This document shows, in pieces, positions 28,515 through 36,982 of a stretch of 64,000 nucleotides of DNA. Location: NCBI GenBank assembly GCA_902515405.1, contig CABXUS010000005.1, forward strand, positions 1-64,000, read 5' to 3'. The stretch is from an uncultured Bacteroidota bacterium (GTDB taxonomy: Bacteria; Bacteroidota; Bacteroidia; Flavobacteriales; Flavobacteriaceae). Made by a program: the position numbers and the translations under genes. Under the pieces are notes generated by a model. It was not told where the DNA came from, made no database searches, and saw nothing but the letters and a program-made list of their open reading frames with translations. Within the stretch, counting starts at the first letter, position 1, and every line of letters begins with the position of its first letter.

Positions 28515-29669
28515 TTAACCAATAATTCTTTTAAGATAATTAAGTTCTTTAGTTAAATCCGTGTGAGAATTTCCCACAAAAAGACCACTATCGTGAAGTT
28601 TATCTGCATTATCTAAATTATTATGTATTGAATAATTAAAATATTTCATAACTTGATTTCTAGTAAAGTTTCCAGTAACTATAGGTCTACAATCAATATT
28701 ATTATTGCCAAGTAATTTAATAATACTTTTTCTGCTTATTGATTTATCATTAATTATTAATGAAAAACCAAACCATGAGCTTTCACCTATTTCTTTTTGA
28801 ATTATAAATCGATCATCATTTTTAAATAATTTAATAAAAACTTGTGCGTTTTCTCTCCTCATATCAATGAAACTAGGAAGTTTTTTTAATTGTTCAATAC
28901 CTATAGCTCCAGACATTTCAAGTGGTCTTACATTATATCCAGGTAAAACAAAACGAAAGGATTCTTCAAACCACTCATCTGACTTATTTGAAACATGGTT
29001 TTTATCAGGTAAATTTCTTGTCCAACCATGCGCTCTTAGACATAATAATATGTGGTAGTATTCCTCATCATCAGTTAAAACCATACCACCTTCCATAGTT
29101 GCTATATGATGAGAAAAAAATGAACTAAATGTTCCCATCAGACCAAAAGTTCCAGTAAATTTCCCGTCTAATTTCGCCCCCATTGACTCACAATTATCTT
29201 CGATTATAACTATGTCTTTATCCTTAATTAAACCATTAATAATGTTAAAATCATTAGAATTCCCTAGAAGATTAACAACCATTATCCCTTTTGTTTTAGA
29301 ATTAATAGCACTTTCTAAATCAACTAAATTGTAATTAAGTGTATCAATATCAATATCTACGAATTTTAAATTTAAACCATATTGTTGGAGTGGAAAATAT
29401 GTAGTTGACCATGAAACTGCTGGAACGATAATTTCATCACCTAACTTTAGTTTAGGGTTTTTTGAAAAAAATAAAGATGCAACCATTAATAAATTTGCAG
29501 TAGAACCTGAACTACACATAACACCATATTTAGATCCAAAAAATGATGCAAACTGTTTTTCATATTCCTCAACTTTAGGACCCATTGAAAATTTATCTGT
29601 ATAAATAACTTCTTGAATAGCATTAATTTCTTCTTTACCCCACGTAGATGTTGCTAATTTATATTCCAT
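28515..29669 (-). CDS. colD: ColD-type GDP-4-keto-6-deoxymannose 3-dehydratase
   Basis: A 384-residue PLP enzyme of the DegT/DnrJ/EryC1/StrS fold. Instead of the catalytic Lys it has His: FFSHHIATMEGGMV puts His at 187-188. E. coli ColD (388 residues) uses His188 to remove the C-3 hydroxyl of GDP-4-keto-6-deoxymannose rather than to transfer an amino group. VPAVSWSTTYFPL, IEDNCESMGAKLDGKFTG and CLRAHGWTRNLPDKN are further family motifs. gmd, which makes its substrate, and a reductase gene precede it in one run with 1-11 nt overlaps. Product would be GDP-4-keto-3,6-dideoxymannose, the colitose precursor. Confidence 0.88.
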   Translation of the reverse strand: MEYKLATSTWGKEEINAIQEVIYTDKFSMGPKVEEYEKQFASFFGSKYGVMCSSGSTANLLMVASLFFSKNPKLKLGDEIIVPAVSWSTTYFPLQQYGLNLKFVDIDIDTLNYNLVDLESAINSKTKGIMVVNLLGNSNDFNIINGLIKDKDIVIIEDNCESMGAKLDGKFTGTFGLMGTFSSFFSHHIATMEGGMVLTDDEEYYHILLCLRAHGWTRNLPDKNHVSNKSDEWFEESFRFVLPGYNVRPLEMSGAIGIEQLKKLPSFIDMRRENAQVFIKLFKNDDRFIIQKEIGESSWFGFSLIINDKSISRKSIIKLLGNNNIDCRPIVTGNFTRNQVMKYFNYSIHNNLDNADKLHDSGLFVGNSHTDLTKELNYLKRIIG

Positions 29670-30579
29670 AATTCTCTAAATAATATTTATATGTTTTTGT
29701 TAATCCTTCCTTAAGAGTATGCTTCGGTTTCCATCCCATTTTAACTTGTTTTTTTATCGAACATTGTTTTCTTTTCATTCCAGATGGCTTAGTAAGATCA
29801 AAAACAAAATCGCCACTATAACCAACTATGGAAGAAATTTCGTTGTAATAGTCTAAAATTGAATAATCAATTCCAAGACCAACGTTTGTGTAATAGTCAA
29901 GAGAATTATAGTTATTTAAGCTATGATTAATAAAATCAGCTAAATCTTCGGCATACATAAATTCTCTTCTTGAAGTTCCATCTCCCCATATTTCAGCATT
30001 TTCTTCCCTTAGTTTAGCTAAATGAAGTTTTCTAATAACAGCAGGAATCATATGAGAATTTTCGGGATCAAATTTATCCCACATTCCGTAAAGATTACAT
30101 GGGATTATAGTCTTATAATCAAAATTAAACTCTTTTTTAGCATATTCACATAACTTTGCTACTGTGATTTTAGCAATTGCATATCCTTCATTAGTTGGCT
30201 CTAAAACTCCAGTCAAAATATCTTCTTCTTCTAGCTCTCTTTCAAAATCCTTAGGATACATACAAGAACTTCCTAAATTTATTAATTTCTTAATATTATC
30301 AGCAATTGCAGCTTCAATTACATTAGACCCCATTATTAAATTTCGGCTTAAAAAAGAATATGGATATTTTATATTAGCCTGAATACCACCAACTAAACCA
30401 GCACAATGGATGATAGCATCTGGTTTTTTTAATTTAAAATAATGTTTAACTGCAATGTTATCCAATAAATTTAAATCTGAGCTAGTTGGATAAAACAATT
30501 TATGATTAGTGTTTTTTTTTAAAAAGTGAACCAGGTTTTTTCCAACCATACCACTTCCTCCAGTAATTAATATTTTCAT
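29659..30579 (-). CDS. GDP-fucose synthase family reductase, probably ColC
   Basis: A 306-residue short-chain dehydrogenase. GGSGMVGKNLVHFL binds NADPH, SSCMYPKDFE holds the Ser, and EPTNEGYAIAK the Tyr-x3-Lys pair; NLYGMWDKFDPENSHMIP follows. This is the GDP-L-fucose synthase (Fcl) family, which epimerises and reduces GDP-4-keto-6-deoxymannose. Because the next gene encodes a ColD-type 3-dehydratase, the likely job is ColC: C-5 epimerisation and C-4 reduction giving GDP-L-colitose. Fcl activity giving GDP-L-fucose remains possible. It overlaps gmd by 1 nt and colD by 11 nt. Confidence 0.82.
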   Translation of the reverse strand: MKILITGGSGMVGKNLVHFLKKNTNHKLFYPTSSDLNLLDNIAVKHYFKLKKPDAIIHCAGLVGGIQANIKYPYSFLSRNLIMGSNVIEAAIADNIKKLINLGSSCMYPKDFERELEEEDILTGVLEPTNEGYAIAKITVAKLCEYAKKEFNFDYKTIIPCNLYGMWDKFDPENSHMIPAVIRKLHLAKLREENAEIWGDGTSRREFMYAEDLADFINHSLNNYNSLDYYTNVGLGIDYSILDYYNEISSIVGYSGDFVFDLTKPSGMKRKQCSIKKQVKMGWKPKHTLKEGLTKTYKYYLENYGI

Positions 30580-31694
30580 TATTCGAAATAATTATTGATT
30601 TTGAATCCACCTTCAAATAGATACTTGTCCTTAGTCATTAGTTTTAGGTCAGATTTCATCATATCATTTACTAATTCCTCCAATTCTATTTCAGGTATCC
30701 AACCTAATTTTTCTTTAGCCTTTGTAGCATCACCAATTAAGAGATCAACTTCTGTAGGACGGAAGTATTTTGGGTCAATGCTTAATACTTCCCTTCCAAT
30801 TTCTATTTGAAATTTTGGATTTGAACATAATTTTATTCTAGCTAGTTCATCCAGACCACTTCCCTCAAATTCCAATTCTACACCAATATGTTTGAACGCC
30901 ATTATTACAAAATCGCGAATAGTGGTAGTCCTTCCTGTAGCAATTACCCAATCTTCAGCTTTTTCGGCTTGAAGAATCATCCACATCATTCTTATGTGGT
31001 CCTTTGCATGACCCCAATCTCTTTTGGAATCAAGATTTCCTAAGTAGATTTTATCCTGAAGCCCTAGGGCAATTCTTGAAACTGCTCTTGTAATTTTTCT
31101 AGTTACAAATGTTTCACCTCGGATTGGAGATTCATGATTAAAAAGTATCCCATTTGAAGCAAAAATTCCATAAGCCTCTCTATAATTTACTGTAATCCAA
31201 TAGGCATACATTTTTGCGACGGCATAAGGAGATCTTGGATAAAAAGGGGTTGTCTCCTTTTGGGGGATTTCTTGAACTAGACCATATAACTCCGAGGTTG
31301 ATGCTTGATAGATCTTAGTCTTTTTCTCAAGTCCTAATAATCGAATAGCTTCGAGTAATCTCAAAGTTCCAATACCATCTACGTCAGCTACATACTCAGG
31401 CATATCAAATGAAACACGAACATGAGACATTGCAGCAAGATTATAAATCTCATCGGGTTGGATTTCCTTTATTAATCTTATAAGATTAGTACTATCTGTC
31501 ATGTCTCCATAATGGAGAATGAATTTTTGATCTTCAATATGTGGATCCTCATACAGGTGATCAATTCGATCAGTATTAAATAAGGAAGTTCTTCGTTTTA
31601 AACCATGAACGGTGTACCCCTTTTTTAGTAAAAATTCAGAAAGATAAGCTCCATCTTGACCTGTAACCCCTGTTATAAATGCTACTTTTTTCAT
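30579..31694 (-). CDS. gmd: GDP-mannose 4,6-dehydratase
   Basis: Converts GDP-D-mannose to GDP-4-keto-6-deoxy-D-mannose, the branch point for fucose, colitose and related sugars. The 371 residues contain [16 protein letters not shown] (NADP site), [15 protein letters not shown], the catalytic Thr/Glu region [31 protein letters not shown] (Tyr-x3-Lys) and [16 protein letters not shown]. It is canonical in length. It opens the gmd-colC-colD run, 12 nt downstream of ugd. It needs GDP-mannose, whose synthesis genes manB and manC are not in the window. Confidence 0.97.
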   Translation of the reverse strand: MKKVAFITGVTGQDGAYLSEFLLKKGYTVHGLKRRTSLFNTDRIDHLYEDPHIEDQKFILHYGDMTDSTNLIRLIKEIQPDEIYNLAAMSHVRVSFDMPEYVADVDGIGTLRLLEAIRLLGLEKKTKIYQASTSELYGLVQEIPQKETTPFYPRSPYAVAKMYAYWITVNYREAYGIFASNGILFNHESPIRGETFVTRKITRAVSRIALGLQDKIYLGNLDSKRDWGHAKDHIRMMWMILQAEKAEDWVIATGRTTTIRDFVIMAFKHIGVELEFEGSGLDELARIKLCSNPKFQIEIGREVLSIDPKYFRPTEVDLLIGDATKAKEKLGWIPEIELEELVNDMMKSDLKLMTKDKYLFEGGFKINNYFE

Positions 31695-31706
31695 TTTAAA
31701 TATTTT

Positions 31707-33029
31707 TTATTTACCAATTCTATAATATTCTAAACCCTTATTATTTAAATCGTAAGCTATATATTGATTACGTCCATCAAAAATAACCGGAGTTTTCAAT
31801 TGTGTTTTTATCTCTTCAAAATCAGGCGATCGAAACTCTTTCCATTCGGTGAGCAGTACTAGTGCATCTGAATCTTTTAAAACATCATATTTCGAGGCCA
31901 CATACGTTATGTTTTTAATTCCTTTTAGGTAATGCTCTTTAGCTTCATCAATCGCCTTCGGATCATAGGTTTTTATTTTGGCACCTCGTTTCACTAGTTC
32001 TTTTATTACATAGATAGCTGGTGCTTCTCTCATATCATCAGTTCCTGGCTTGAATGCCAAGCCCCAAATACCAAAAGTAAAACCCTTTAGGTCTTCTCCA
32101 AATCGATTAATAATTTTTTGGGCAACTACAAATTTTTGGGCATCGTTTACTTCTTCAACTGCTATGATTAATTTTGCATGATAATCGTGTTCTTTAGCAA
32201 TTTTTGTTAATGCTTTTACATCCTTTGGAAAACAAGAACCTCCATAGCCTGCACCAGGATAAATGAAACTATAACCAATACGCTGGTCCGAACCAATACC
32301 GATTCGTACTAGATTGGCATCAGCTCCTACCTTTTCACAGATATTGGCAATTTCGTTTATAAATGATATTTTAGTTGCTAGCATTGCATTGGCAGCATAC
32401 TTGGTCATCTCAGCAGAACGAATATCCATGATAATAAAGCGGTCATGAGATCTAAAAAAGGGTGAGTATAATTCTTTCATTTTTTTAGATGCTGTCTCAG
32501 AATCTACTCCAATAACCACACGATCTGGCTTCATGAAATCTGCAATAGCAGCTCCCTCTTTTAAAAATTCAGGATTAGAAACCACATCAAACTCTAAATC
32601 AGAATTTCGTATATCTAACTCTTTTTGAATGGTCGCCTTTACCTTATCTGCAGTCCCAATAGGAACGGTTGACTTGTCAACAACAATCAATCTTTTTTGC
32701 ATCGACTGACCTATCGATTTTGCTACAGCTAATACATATTGTAGGTCTGCAGACCCATCATTTCCCATGGGAGTTCCAACGGCTATAAATGCTATTTCAG
32801 AATTGTGCAGAGCTTTATCTAATTCTGTTGTAAAAAACAAGTTTTTATTTTCTACATTTTTTAAAACCATAGTCTCTAAACCTGGTTCAAATATTGAAAT
32901 AATTCCTTGGTTTAGTTTTTCAATTTTAACGGGGTCTATATCAACACAAGTAACTCTGTTTCCCATTTCTGCAAAACAGGTTCCTGAAACGAGCCCAACA
33001 TATCCAGATCCTACAACAGTAATATTCAT
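31707..33029 (-). CDS. ugd: UDP-glucose 6-dehydrogenase
   Basis: Oxidises UDP-glucose to UDP-glucuronate with two NAD. The 440 residues show VVGSGYVGLVSGTCFAEMG (NAD), VDKSTVPIGTADKV, SNPEFLKEGAAIADF, the catalytic Cys in GYGGSCFPKDVKAL near 255-268 and the C-terminal GLAFKPGTDDMREAP domain. The DNA looks noticeably richer in G and C than the glycosyltransferase genes around it. Its product is the substrate of the UDP-xylose synthase encoded at 36047-36982. It overlaps the next upstream gene by 4 nt (ATGA). Confidence 0.95.
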   Translation of the reverse strand: MNITVVGSGYVGLVSGTCFAEMGNRVTCVDIDPVKIEKLNQGIISIFEPGLETMVLKNVENKNLFFTTELDKALHNSEIAFIAVGTPMGNDGSADLQYVLAVAKSIGQSMQKRLIVVDKSTVPIGTADKVKATIQKELDIRNSDLEFDVVSNPEFLKEGAAIADFMKPDRVVIGVDSETASKKMKELYSPFFRSHDRFIIMDIRSAEMTKYAANAMLATKISFINEIANICEKVGADANLVRIGIGSDQRIGYSFIYPGAGYGGSCFPKDVKALTKIAKEHDYHAKLIIAVEEVNDAQKFVVAQKIINRFGEDLKGFTFGIWGLAFKPGTDDMREAPAIYVIKELVKRGAKIKTYDPKAIDEAKEHYLKGIKNITYVASKYDVLKDSDALVLLTEWKEFRSPDFEEIKTQLKTPVIFDGRNQYIAYDLNNKGLEYYRIGK

Positions 33030-33898
33030 TTATTTTTTTCTTTATTACCGACGGTAGTCATGTTAATTTTTTTTTTATAACTCACAGATCTTCCCTCTTT
33101 TAACTCCCAATCTTTCTCTGGTCTTACTTTTAGGTTCGTAGCCCAGCCACCCGCAACGGAATTTAATTCAATATTGTTTTTTTTAGAAAAAGATAAAAGT
33201 GCATTGACATCTTTAGGAAAACATGTTCCTCCATATCCAAGCTTTCCGTCATGCCCAGGAACATTTAAATGACTGTCACCTATTCTTCCATCAGAGACAA
33301 AACCTCTTAGCGCATCTTCCCAATTCGCTCCAATTTTATCACATAAGAGTCTAAACTCATTCATGATACTCACTTTTGTCGCAAAAAAAGTGTTGTTCAT
33401 GTATTTAGTAAGCTCAGCTGTTTTTGAATCCGTTTGAATTATATTTTTAATTTTAAATCTTTGATTAAATAAGGTTTTTGCTTTTTCAGTTAATTTGGAC
33501 TGCCCACCTAAAATAATTCTGGATTGAGTAAGCATGTCTAACTTCGCCGTTCTTTCAGTTAAAAATTCTGGAGAAAAAATAATTTTAAAGTTTGAGTATT
33601 TTTTAGATAATTTTTCTGTAGTTCCAGGTAAAACAGTAGATTTTAGTATATATACTGGCTTATTAGTTGCATTCTCAAAAGCATTTTCAACATATGACAA
33701 ATCTTGAGAACCATCCTTAAACATAGGGGTTGGGACGCAAATAAATACAAAATTACAATTATGTACAGACTGTAAATCATCCACAGTCTTCAAAGGATTT
33801 GTATCGTATACATAAATATGGGAAACTGAGGAAAAAGCAAATGAAATAGCTTCACCCACGAAACCATTTCCAATAATACCTACTTTATATTTTTTCAT
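33026..33898 (-). CDS. Short UDP-glucose dehydrogenase-like protein
   Basis: A 290-residue relative of nucleotide-sugar dehydrogenases. It has the NAD motif GIIGNGFVGEAISFAF, SPEFLTERTAKLDM, the dimerisation region LTKYMNNTFFATKVSIMNEF and the catalytic Cys in GYGGTCFPKDVNAL near 230-243. The C-terminal UDP-binding domain present in full-length enzymes (about 420-450 residues) is absent; instead a short basic tail follows. Such short forms occur in other marine bacteria and phages, so this need not be a broken gene. Activity without the C-terminal domain is uncertain. It is translationally coupled to ugd by a 4-nt overlap. Confidence 0.78.
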   Translation of the reverse strand: MKKYKVGIIGNGFVGEAISFAFSSVSHIYVYDTNPLKTVDDLQSVHNCNFVFICVPTPMFKDGSQDLSYVENAFENATNKPVYILKSTVLPGTTEKLSKKYSNFKIIFSPEFLTERTAKLDMLTQSRIILGGQSKLTEKAKTLFNQRFKIKNIIQTDSKTAELTKYMNNTFFATKVSIMNEFRLLCDKIGANWEDALRGFVSDGRIGDSHLNVPGHDGKLGYGGTCFPKDVNALLSFSKKNNIELNSVAGGWATNLKVRPEKDWELKEGRSVSYKKKINMTTVGNKEKNK

Positions 33899-33966
33899 TT
33901 AAATATCAATTAATCTTAGCTTATATAATGGATTCACAATTTTTTTAAAATATTTTTAAAAATAAT

Positions 33967-34041
33967 TTAAGCTTCAAAAATAGTTAATGACTTTCGTTTT
34001 AAAAGCTTATTTGAAACAAAAAAATCAATTTTTTTCATCAT
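33967..34041 (-). other. 24-codon open frame after the aminotransferase gene
   Basis: A short frame starts at an ATG overlapping the TGA of the aminotransferase gene (ATGATG) and reads MMKKIDFFVSNKLLKRKSLT before a TAA four codons later. The start context is that of a translationally coupled gene, but the product is only 24 residues and no family is recognised. It could be the start of a lost gene; the 70 nt that follow show nothing. Confidence 0.2.
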
Positions 34042-35171
34042 ATATTTTTAAAAAAAGTTAAAACTTTTTCAACTATTTTAGTTTGGCTAGAATTTTCAAT
34101 CTCAGAGTGAATTGGTAGAGAAAAAACTGAATTACAAAGGCGCTCAATATTATCAATTTCAAAATTTAGTTCAACAAAGTTTGAAAAAGCTTCTTGTTTG
34201 TACAAAGGAACTGGATAGTATATCATTGCAGGTATTGCATTATTTGAAAGATAATCAATTATACTATTTCTCAATTTTTTTTCAATTTTTAAAGTATATT
34301 GATGAAAAACATGGTTTGAATTTGAAGACCTGTAAGGTGTTACTAATTCATTTATATTCTTAAATGAATCATCATATATATCAGCCATTTTTAATCTGTT
34401 TAAATTATATTGATCTAAATATTTCAGTTTAATATTCAAAATTGCTGCCTGGATTGAATCGAGTCTAGAATTACAACCCGTTAGTTTATGATAGTATTTT
34501 TTATTTTGACCATGATTTGCAATCATTTTCATTTTTAAAAAAAGTTCTTCATTATTTGTAAAAATTGCTCCTCCATCTCCATAGCATCCCAAATTTTTAG
34601 ATGGAAAGAAAGATGTAGTTCCTATATCACCAATAGTACCAGTTTTTTTTGTTTCACCATTAGAAAATTTATAATTACAACCAATAGCTTGAGCATTATC
34701 CTCAATTACAAACAAATTATATTTTTTAGCGAGAGTAATAATCTCCTCCATATCAGCTGATTGACCAAAAAGGTGAACAGGTACAATTGCTTTTGTCTTT
34801 GAATTAATTAATGGTTCAATGTGTTTAGCTTTTATATTAAAAGATTCATAATCTACATTTGCCATCACTGGTTTTAATCCTAAAAGAGCTATAACCTCTG
34901 CAGTTGCAACATAGGTAAATGAAGGACATATAACTTCATCTCCTGGCTCTAATTCACAGGCCATTAAAGCAATCTGCAACGCATCAGTTCCATTTCCACA
35001 AGGAATAACATGATTACATCCCATGTAATTTTTTAAATTTTCCTGAAATTCTTGAACTTTTGGACCATTAATAAATTTAGTAGATTGAATTGTCTGTAAT
35101 ACTTCATTGTCAATTTCATTTTTTATTTTTAGATATTGACTTTTTAAGTCAACCATTTGTATATCACTCAT
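34038..35171 (-). CDS. WbpE/WlbC-like sugar aminotransferase
   Basis: A 377-residue DegT-family PLP enzyme. It has a normal catalytic Lys in TSFFPSKNLGCYGDGGA near 184-200, unlike the His-type enzyme at 28515. MVDLKSQYLKIKNEID at the start, GNGTDALQIAL and IEDNAQAIGC are typical of enzymes that put an amino group on C-3 of UDP-hexuluronic acids (WbpE/WlbC group). Such enzymes need a UDP-GlcNAc 6-dehydrogenase upstream, and the decayed gene ending 2 nt before this start appears to be exactly that. The pathway is thus probably broken or supplied from elsewhere. Confidence 0.85.
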   Translation of the reverse strand: MSDIQMVDLKSQYLKIKNEIDNEVLQTIQSTKFINGPKVQEFQENLKNYMGCNHVIPCGNGTDALQIALMACELEPGDEVICPSFTYVATAEVIALLGLKPVMANVDYESFNIKAKHIEPLINSKTKAIVPVHLFGQSADMEEIITLAKKYNLFVIEDNAQAIGCNYKFSNGETKKTGTIGDIGTTSFFPSKNLGCYGDGGAIFTNNEELFLKMKMIANHGQNKKYYHKLTGCNSRLDSIQAAILNIKLKYLDQYNLNRLKMADIYDDSFKNINELVTPYRSSNSNHVFHQYTLKIEKKLRNSIIDYLSNNAIPAMIYYPVPLYKQEAFSNFVELNFEIDNIERLCNSVFSLPIHSEIENSSQTKIVEKVLTFFKNI

Positions 35172-35173
35172 AA

Positions 35174-35382
35174 TTACAGTCTAGAGTTTAACTTATCTTT
35201 TTTGAAAAATACTTTTAAATCAAACACAACTAAGTTTTCGTTTTTTTCAAAGCTTTTAAATCAAGCTAACTAAATTTTAAATGTTTAACTGCCAAAATAA
35301 TCCCAGGTTTGTATTTTAAAAAATTACATTTTGTTGCTGCAGAGTAACCAACAAATCCTTGACCTACTATTACTGTATTCAT
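35174..35382 (-). pseudogene. Relic of a nucleotide-sugar dehydrogenase (WbpA/TviB type)
   Basis: The 333-nt gap upstream of the aminotransferase translates on the minus strand to MNTVIVGQGFVGYSAATKC, an intact Rossmann start. After a short junction it continues KPGIILAVKHLKFS, stop, LDLKALKK, a frameshift at a poly-A run, then NENLVVFDLKVFFKKDKLN and SRL stop. The second half matches the C-terminal end of UDP-GlcNAc/ManNAc dehydrogenases (pattern ILAVaHkeF ... vvyDvKg ... RL). About 1.1 kb of the middle is gone. The relic's stop lies 2 nt before the aminotransferase ATG, an operon-type junction. The 120 nt further upstream (35383-35504) hold nothing recognisable. Confidence 0.72.
35212..35264. 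repeat. Short imperfect direct repeat inside the decayed dehydrogenase
   Basis: CTTTTAAATCAA occurs at 35212-35223 and 35253-35264, 41 bp apart. The similarity continues imperfectly to the right of each copy (AACTAAGTTTT versus AACTAAATTTT), so the region may include a small tandem duplication that came with gene decay. Confidence 0.5.
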
Positions 35383-35504
35383 TAATTAAATTTAATTATT
35401 CTTACGATTTTTTACTAATTCTTATGAGAAAAACATGACATTAATAAAAAGCTTCGCTAGATGAACCACAAAGATTCAATAAAATTATTTATAAAAAAAA
35501 TCAA

Positions 35505-36014
35505 TTAATTACTAAAAACTAATAATTTATCAATTTTTATTTTTGAGCTAGACGAAGATATAATAACAACTTTTTTATTTAACAAATTAGATAATCTAAT
35601 CTCCAAATCTGATATGTAATCAAGATTTAAATTATTTCCAGTAATTAAAACATCTATTTGATCGGTGTATATCCCATTTGCAAAATCACCAAGTAAAAAA
35701 ATTTCTCTAACTGAACCCATTCTTTCTAAAACTGTTGAAACCAAATCTTCTATACCTAAATATTTTTTTACAATATTTTGAAGATCGTAAAAAAGTGGAT
35801 GATTTTTATTTGCTTGATATACAACTTTGTTTTGAACAGTTTTTTTTATCAAAAAATTGGCTTTTGTTAAATTATTTAATTCCTTTCTAACTGAATTTGT
35901 TGACTCGGAAAATTCATCAGCCAGTTGATTTAAATATCCTGTATTAGCTATATTTACAAAAAACTTAATTAATAGCTTTTGTCTTGTTTGAGATTTAATT
36001 ATACTTTCAATCAT
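35505..36014 (-). CDS. Winged-helix regulator with nucleotidyltransferase-like domain
   Basis: A 169-residue two-part protein. Residues about 1-75 form an ArsR-like winged helix (LLIKFFVNIANTGYLNQLADEFSES, in two helices, then NSVRKELNNLTKANFLIKK). Residues about 95-165 resemble a minimal nucleotidyltransferase fold (IFLLGDFANGIYTDQIDVLI). The usual GS...DxD signature is altered to GD...DQID, so catalysis is doubtful. Such proteins recur at the edges of flavobacterial polysaccharide loci. It is divergent from the UDP-xylose synthase gene with only 32 nt between starts, so it may control that gene and its own. Role inferred. Confidence 0.65.
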   Translation of the reverse strand: MIESIIKSQTRQKLLIKFFVNIANTGYLNQLADEFSESTNSVRKELNNLTKANFLIKKTVQNKVVYQANKNHPLFYDLQNIVKKYLGIEDLVSTVLERMGSVREIFLLGDFANGIYTDQIDVLITGNNLNLDYISDLEIRLSNLLNKKVVIISSSSSKIKIDKLLVFSN

Positions 36015-36046
36015 TAATCAAGTAATAAAAGTACTAAAAAAACGTA

Positions 36047-36982
36047 TTGAAAACAACATTAATTACTGGTTGTGCTGGATTTATTGGATCTCACTTAACA
36101 GATTTTTTATTGAAAAAAAAACATAAAATTATTGGAATAGATAATTTATTGACTGGAGATGAGAGGAATTTACATCATTTAAAAGATAATAAAGACTTTA
36201 AATTTATAAAGCATGATGTATGTAAAAATCTTGAGATTGATTATGATATAGATTATATCCTACATTTTGCCTCTACAGCAAGCCCAACTGATTATTTAAA
36301 ATATCCGATTAGAACATTGCAAATTGGTTCAATTGGTACTGAGCAGATTCTAAAATTAGCCTTAAAGAAAAATGCTACTGTTTTGGTTGCATCAACTTCC
36401 GAAGTTTATGGAGATCCACTTGAACATCCTCAAAAAGAGACCTATTTTGGAAATGTAAACCCAATTGGACCAAGAGGAGTTTATGATGAAGCTAAAAGAT
36501 ATCTGGAAGCAATAACAATGGCTTACCATTCGAAAATGAATCTTGATTGTAAGATTGTAAGAATTTTTAACACATATGGGCCTAGAATGAGGGTGGGTGA
36601 TGGTAGGGCAATTCCAAATTTTATAAATCAAATTATTAATAATAATGATATTACAATTTACGGAGATGGATCACAAACAAGATCTTTTTGCTATATTGAT
36701 GATACAATAAAGGGTATATATAAAGTTTTAAAATCAAATTATAATTTACCTATAAATATTGGAAATCCTGATGAATATTCAATAAATGAACTTGTAAATA
36801 TTTTAAAAAAACTTATACCAAATTCATGTAATACTATTTACTTTGATTTACCAGAAAATGACCCTAAAGTGAGAAAACCAAATATTTCTTTAGCCAAAAA
36901 AATTATTAAATGGGAGCCTAATTATAATCTAATTGATGGATTAAATAGTACAATAAATTATTTTTTAAAATTAGACAAGTAA
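36047..36982 (+). CDS. UDP-glucuronate decarboxylase (UDP-xylose synthase)
   Basis: A 311-residue NAD-dependent short-chain enzyme that turns UDP-glucuronate into UDP-xylose. It has TGCAGFIGSHLTDFLL, HFASTASPTDYLKYP, STSEVYGDPLEHPQKE, the catalytic Tyr in GPRGVYDEAKRYLEA and FNTYGPRMRVGDGRAIPNF, all diagnostic of the UXS group rather than of UDP-Glc 4-epimerases. The start is TTG at 36047; no ATG fits the N-terminal strand. Together with ugd it gives a two-step route from UDP-glucose to UDP-xylose, so xylose may be part of the glycan. Its end meets convergent CotH with no gap. Confidence 0.9.
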   Translation: MKTTLITGCAGFIGSHLTDFLLKKKHKIIGIDNLLTGDERNLHHLKDNKDFKFIKHDVCKNLEIDYDIDYILHFASTASPTDYLKYPIRTLQIGSIGTEQILKLALKKNATVLVASTSEVYGDPLEHPQKETYFGNVNPIGPRGVYDEAKRYLEAITMAYHSKMNLDCKIVRIFNTYGPRMRVGDGRAIPNFINQIINNNDITIYGDGSQTRSFCYIDDTIKGIYKVLKSNYNLPINIGNPDEYSINELVNILKKLIPNSCNTIYFDLPENDPKVRKPNISLAKKIIKWEPNYNLIDGLNSTINYFLKLDK

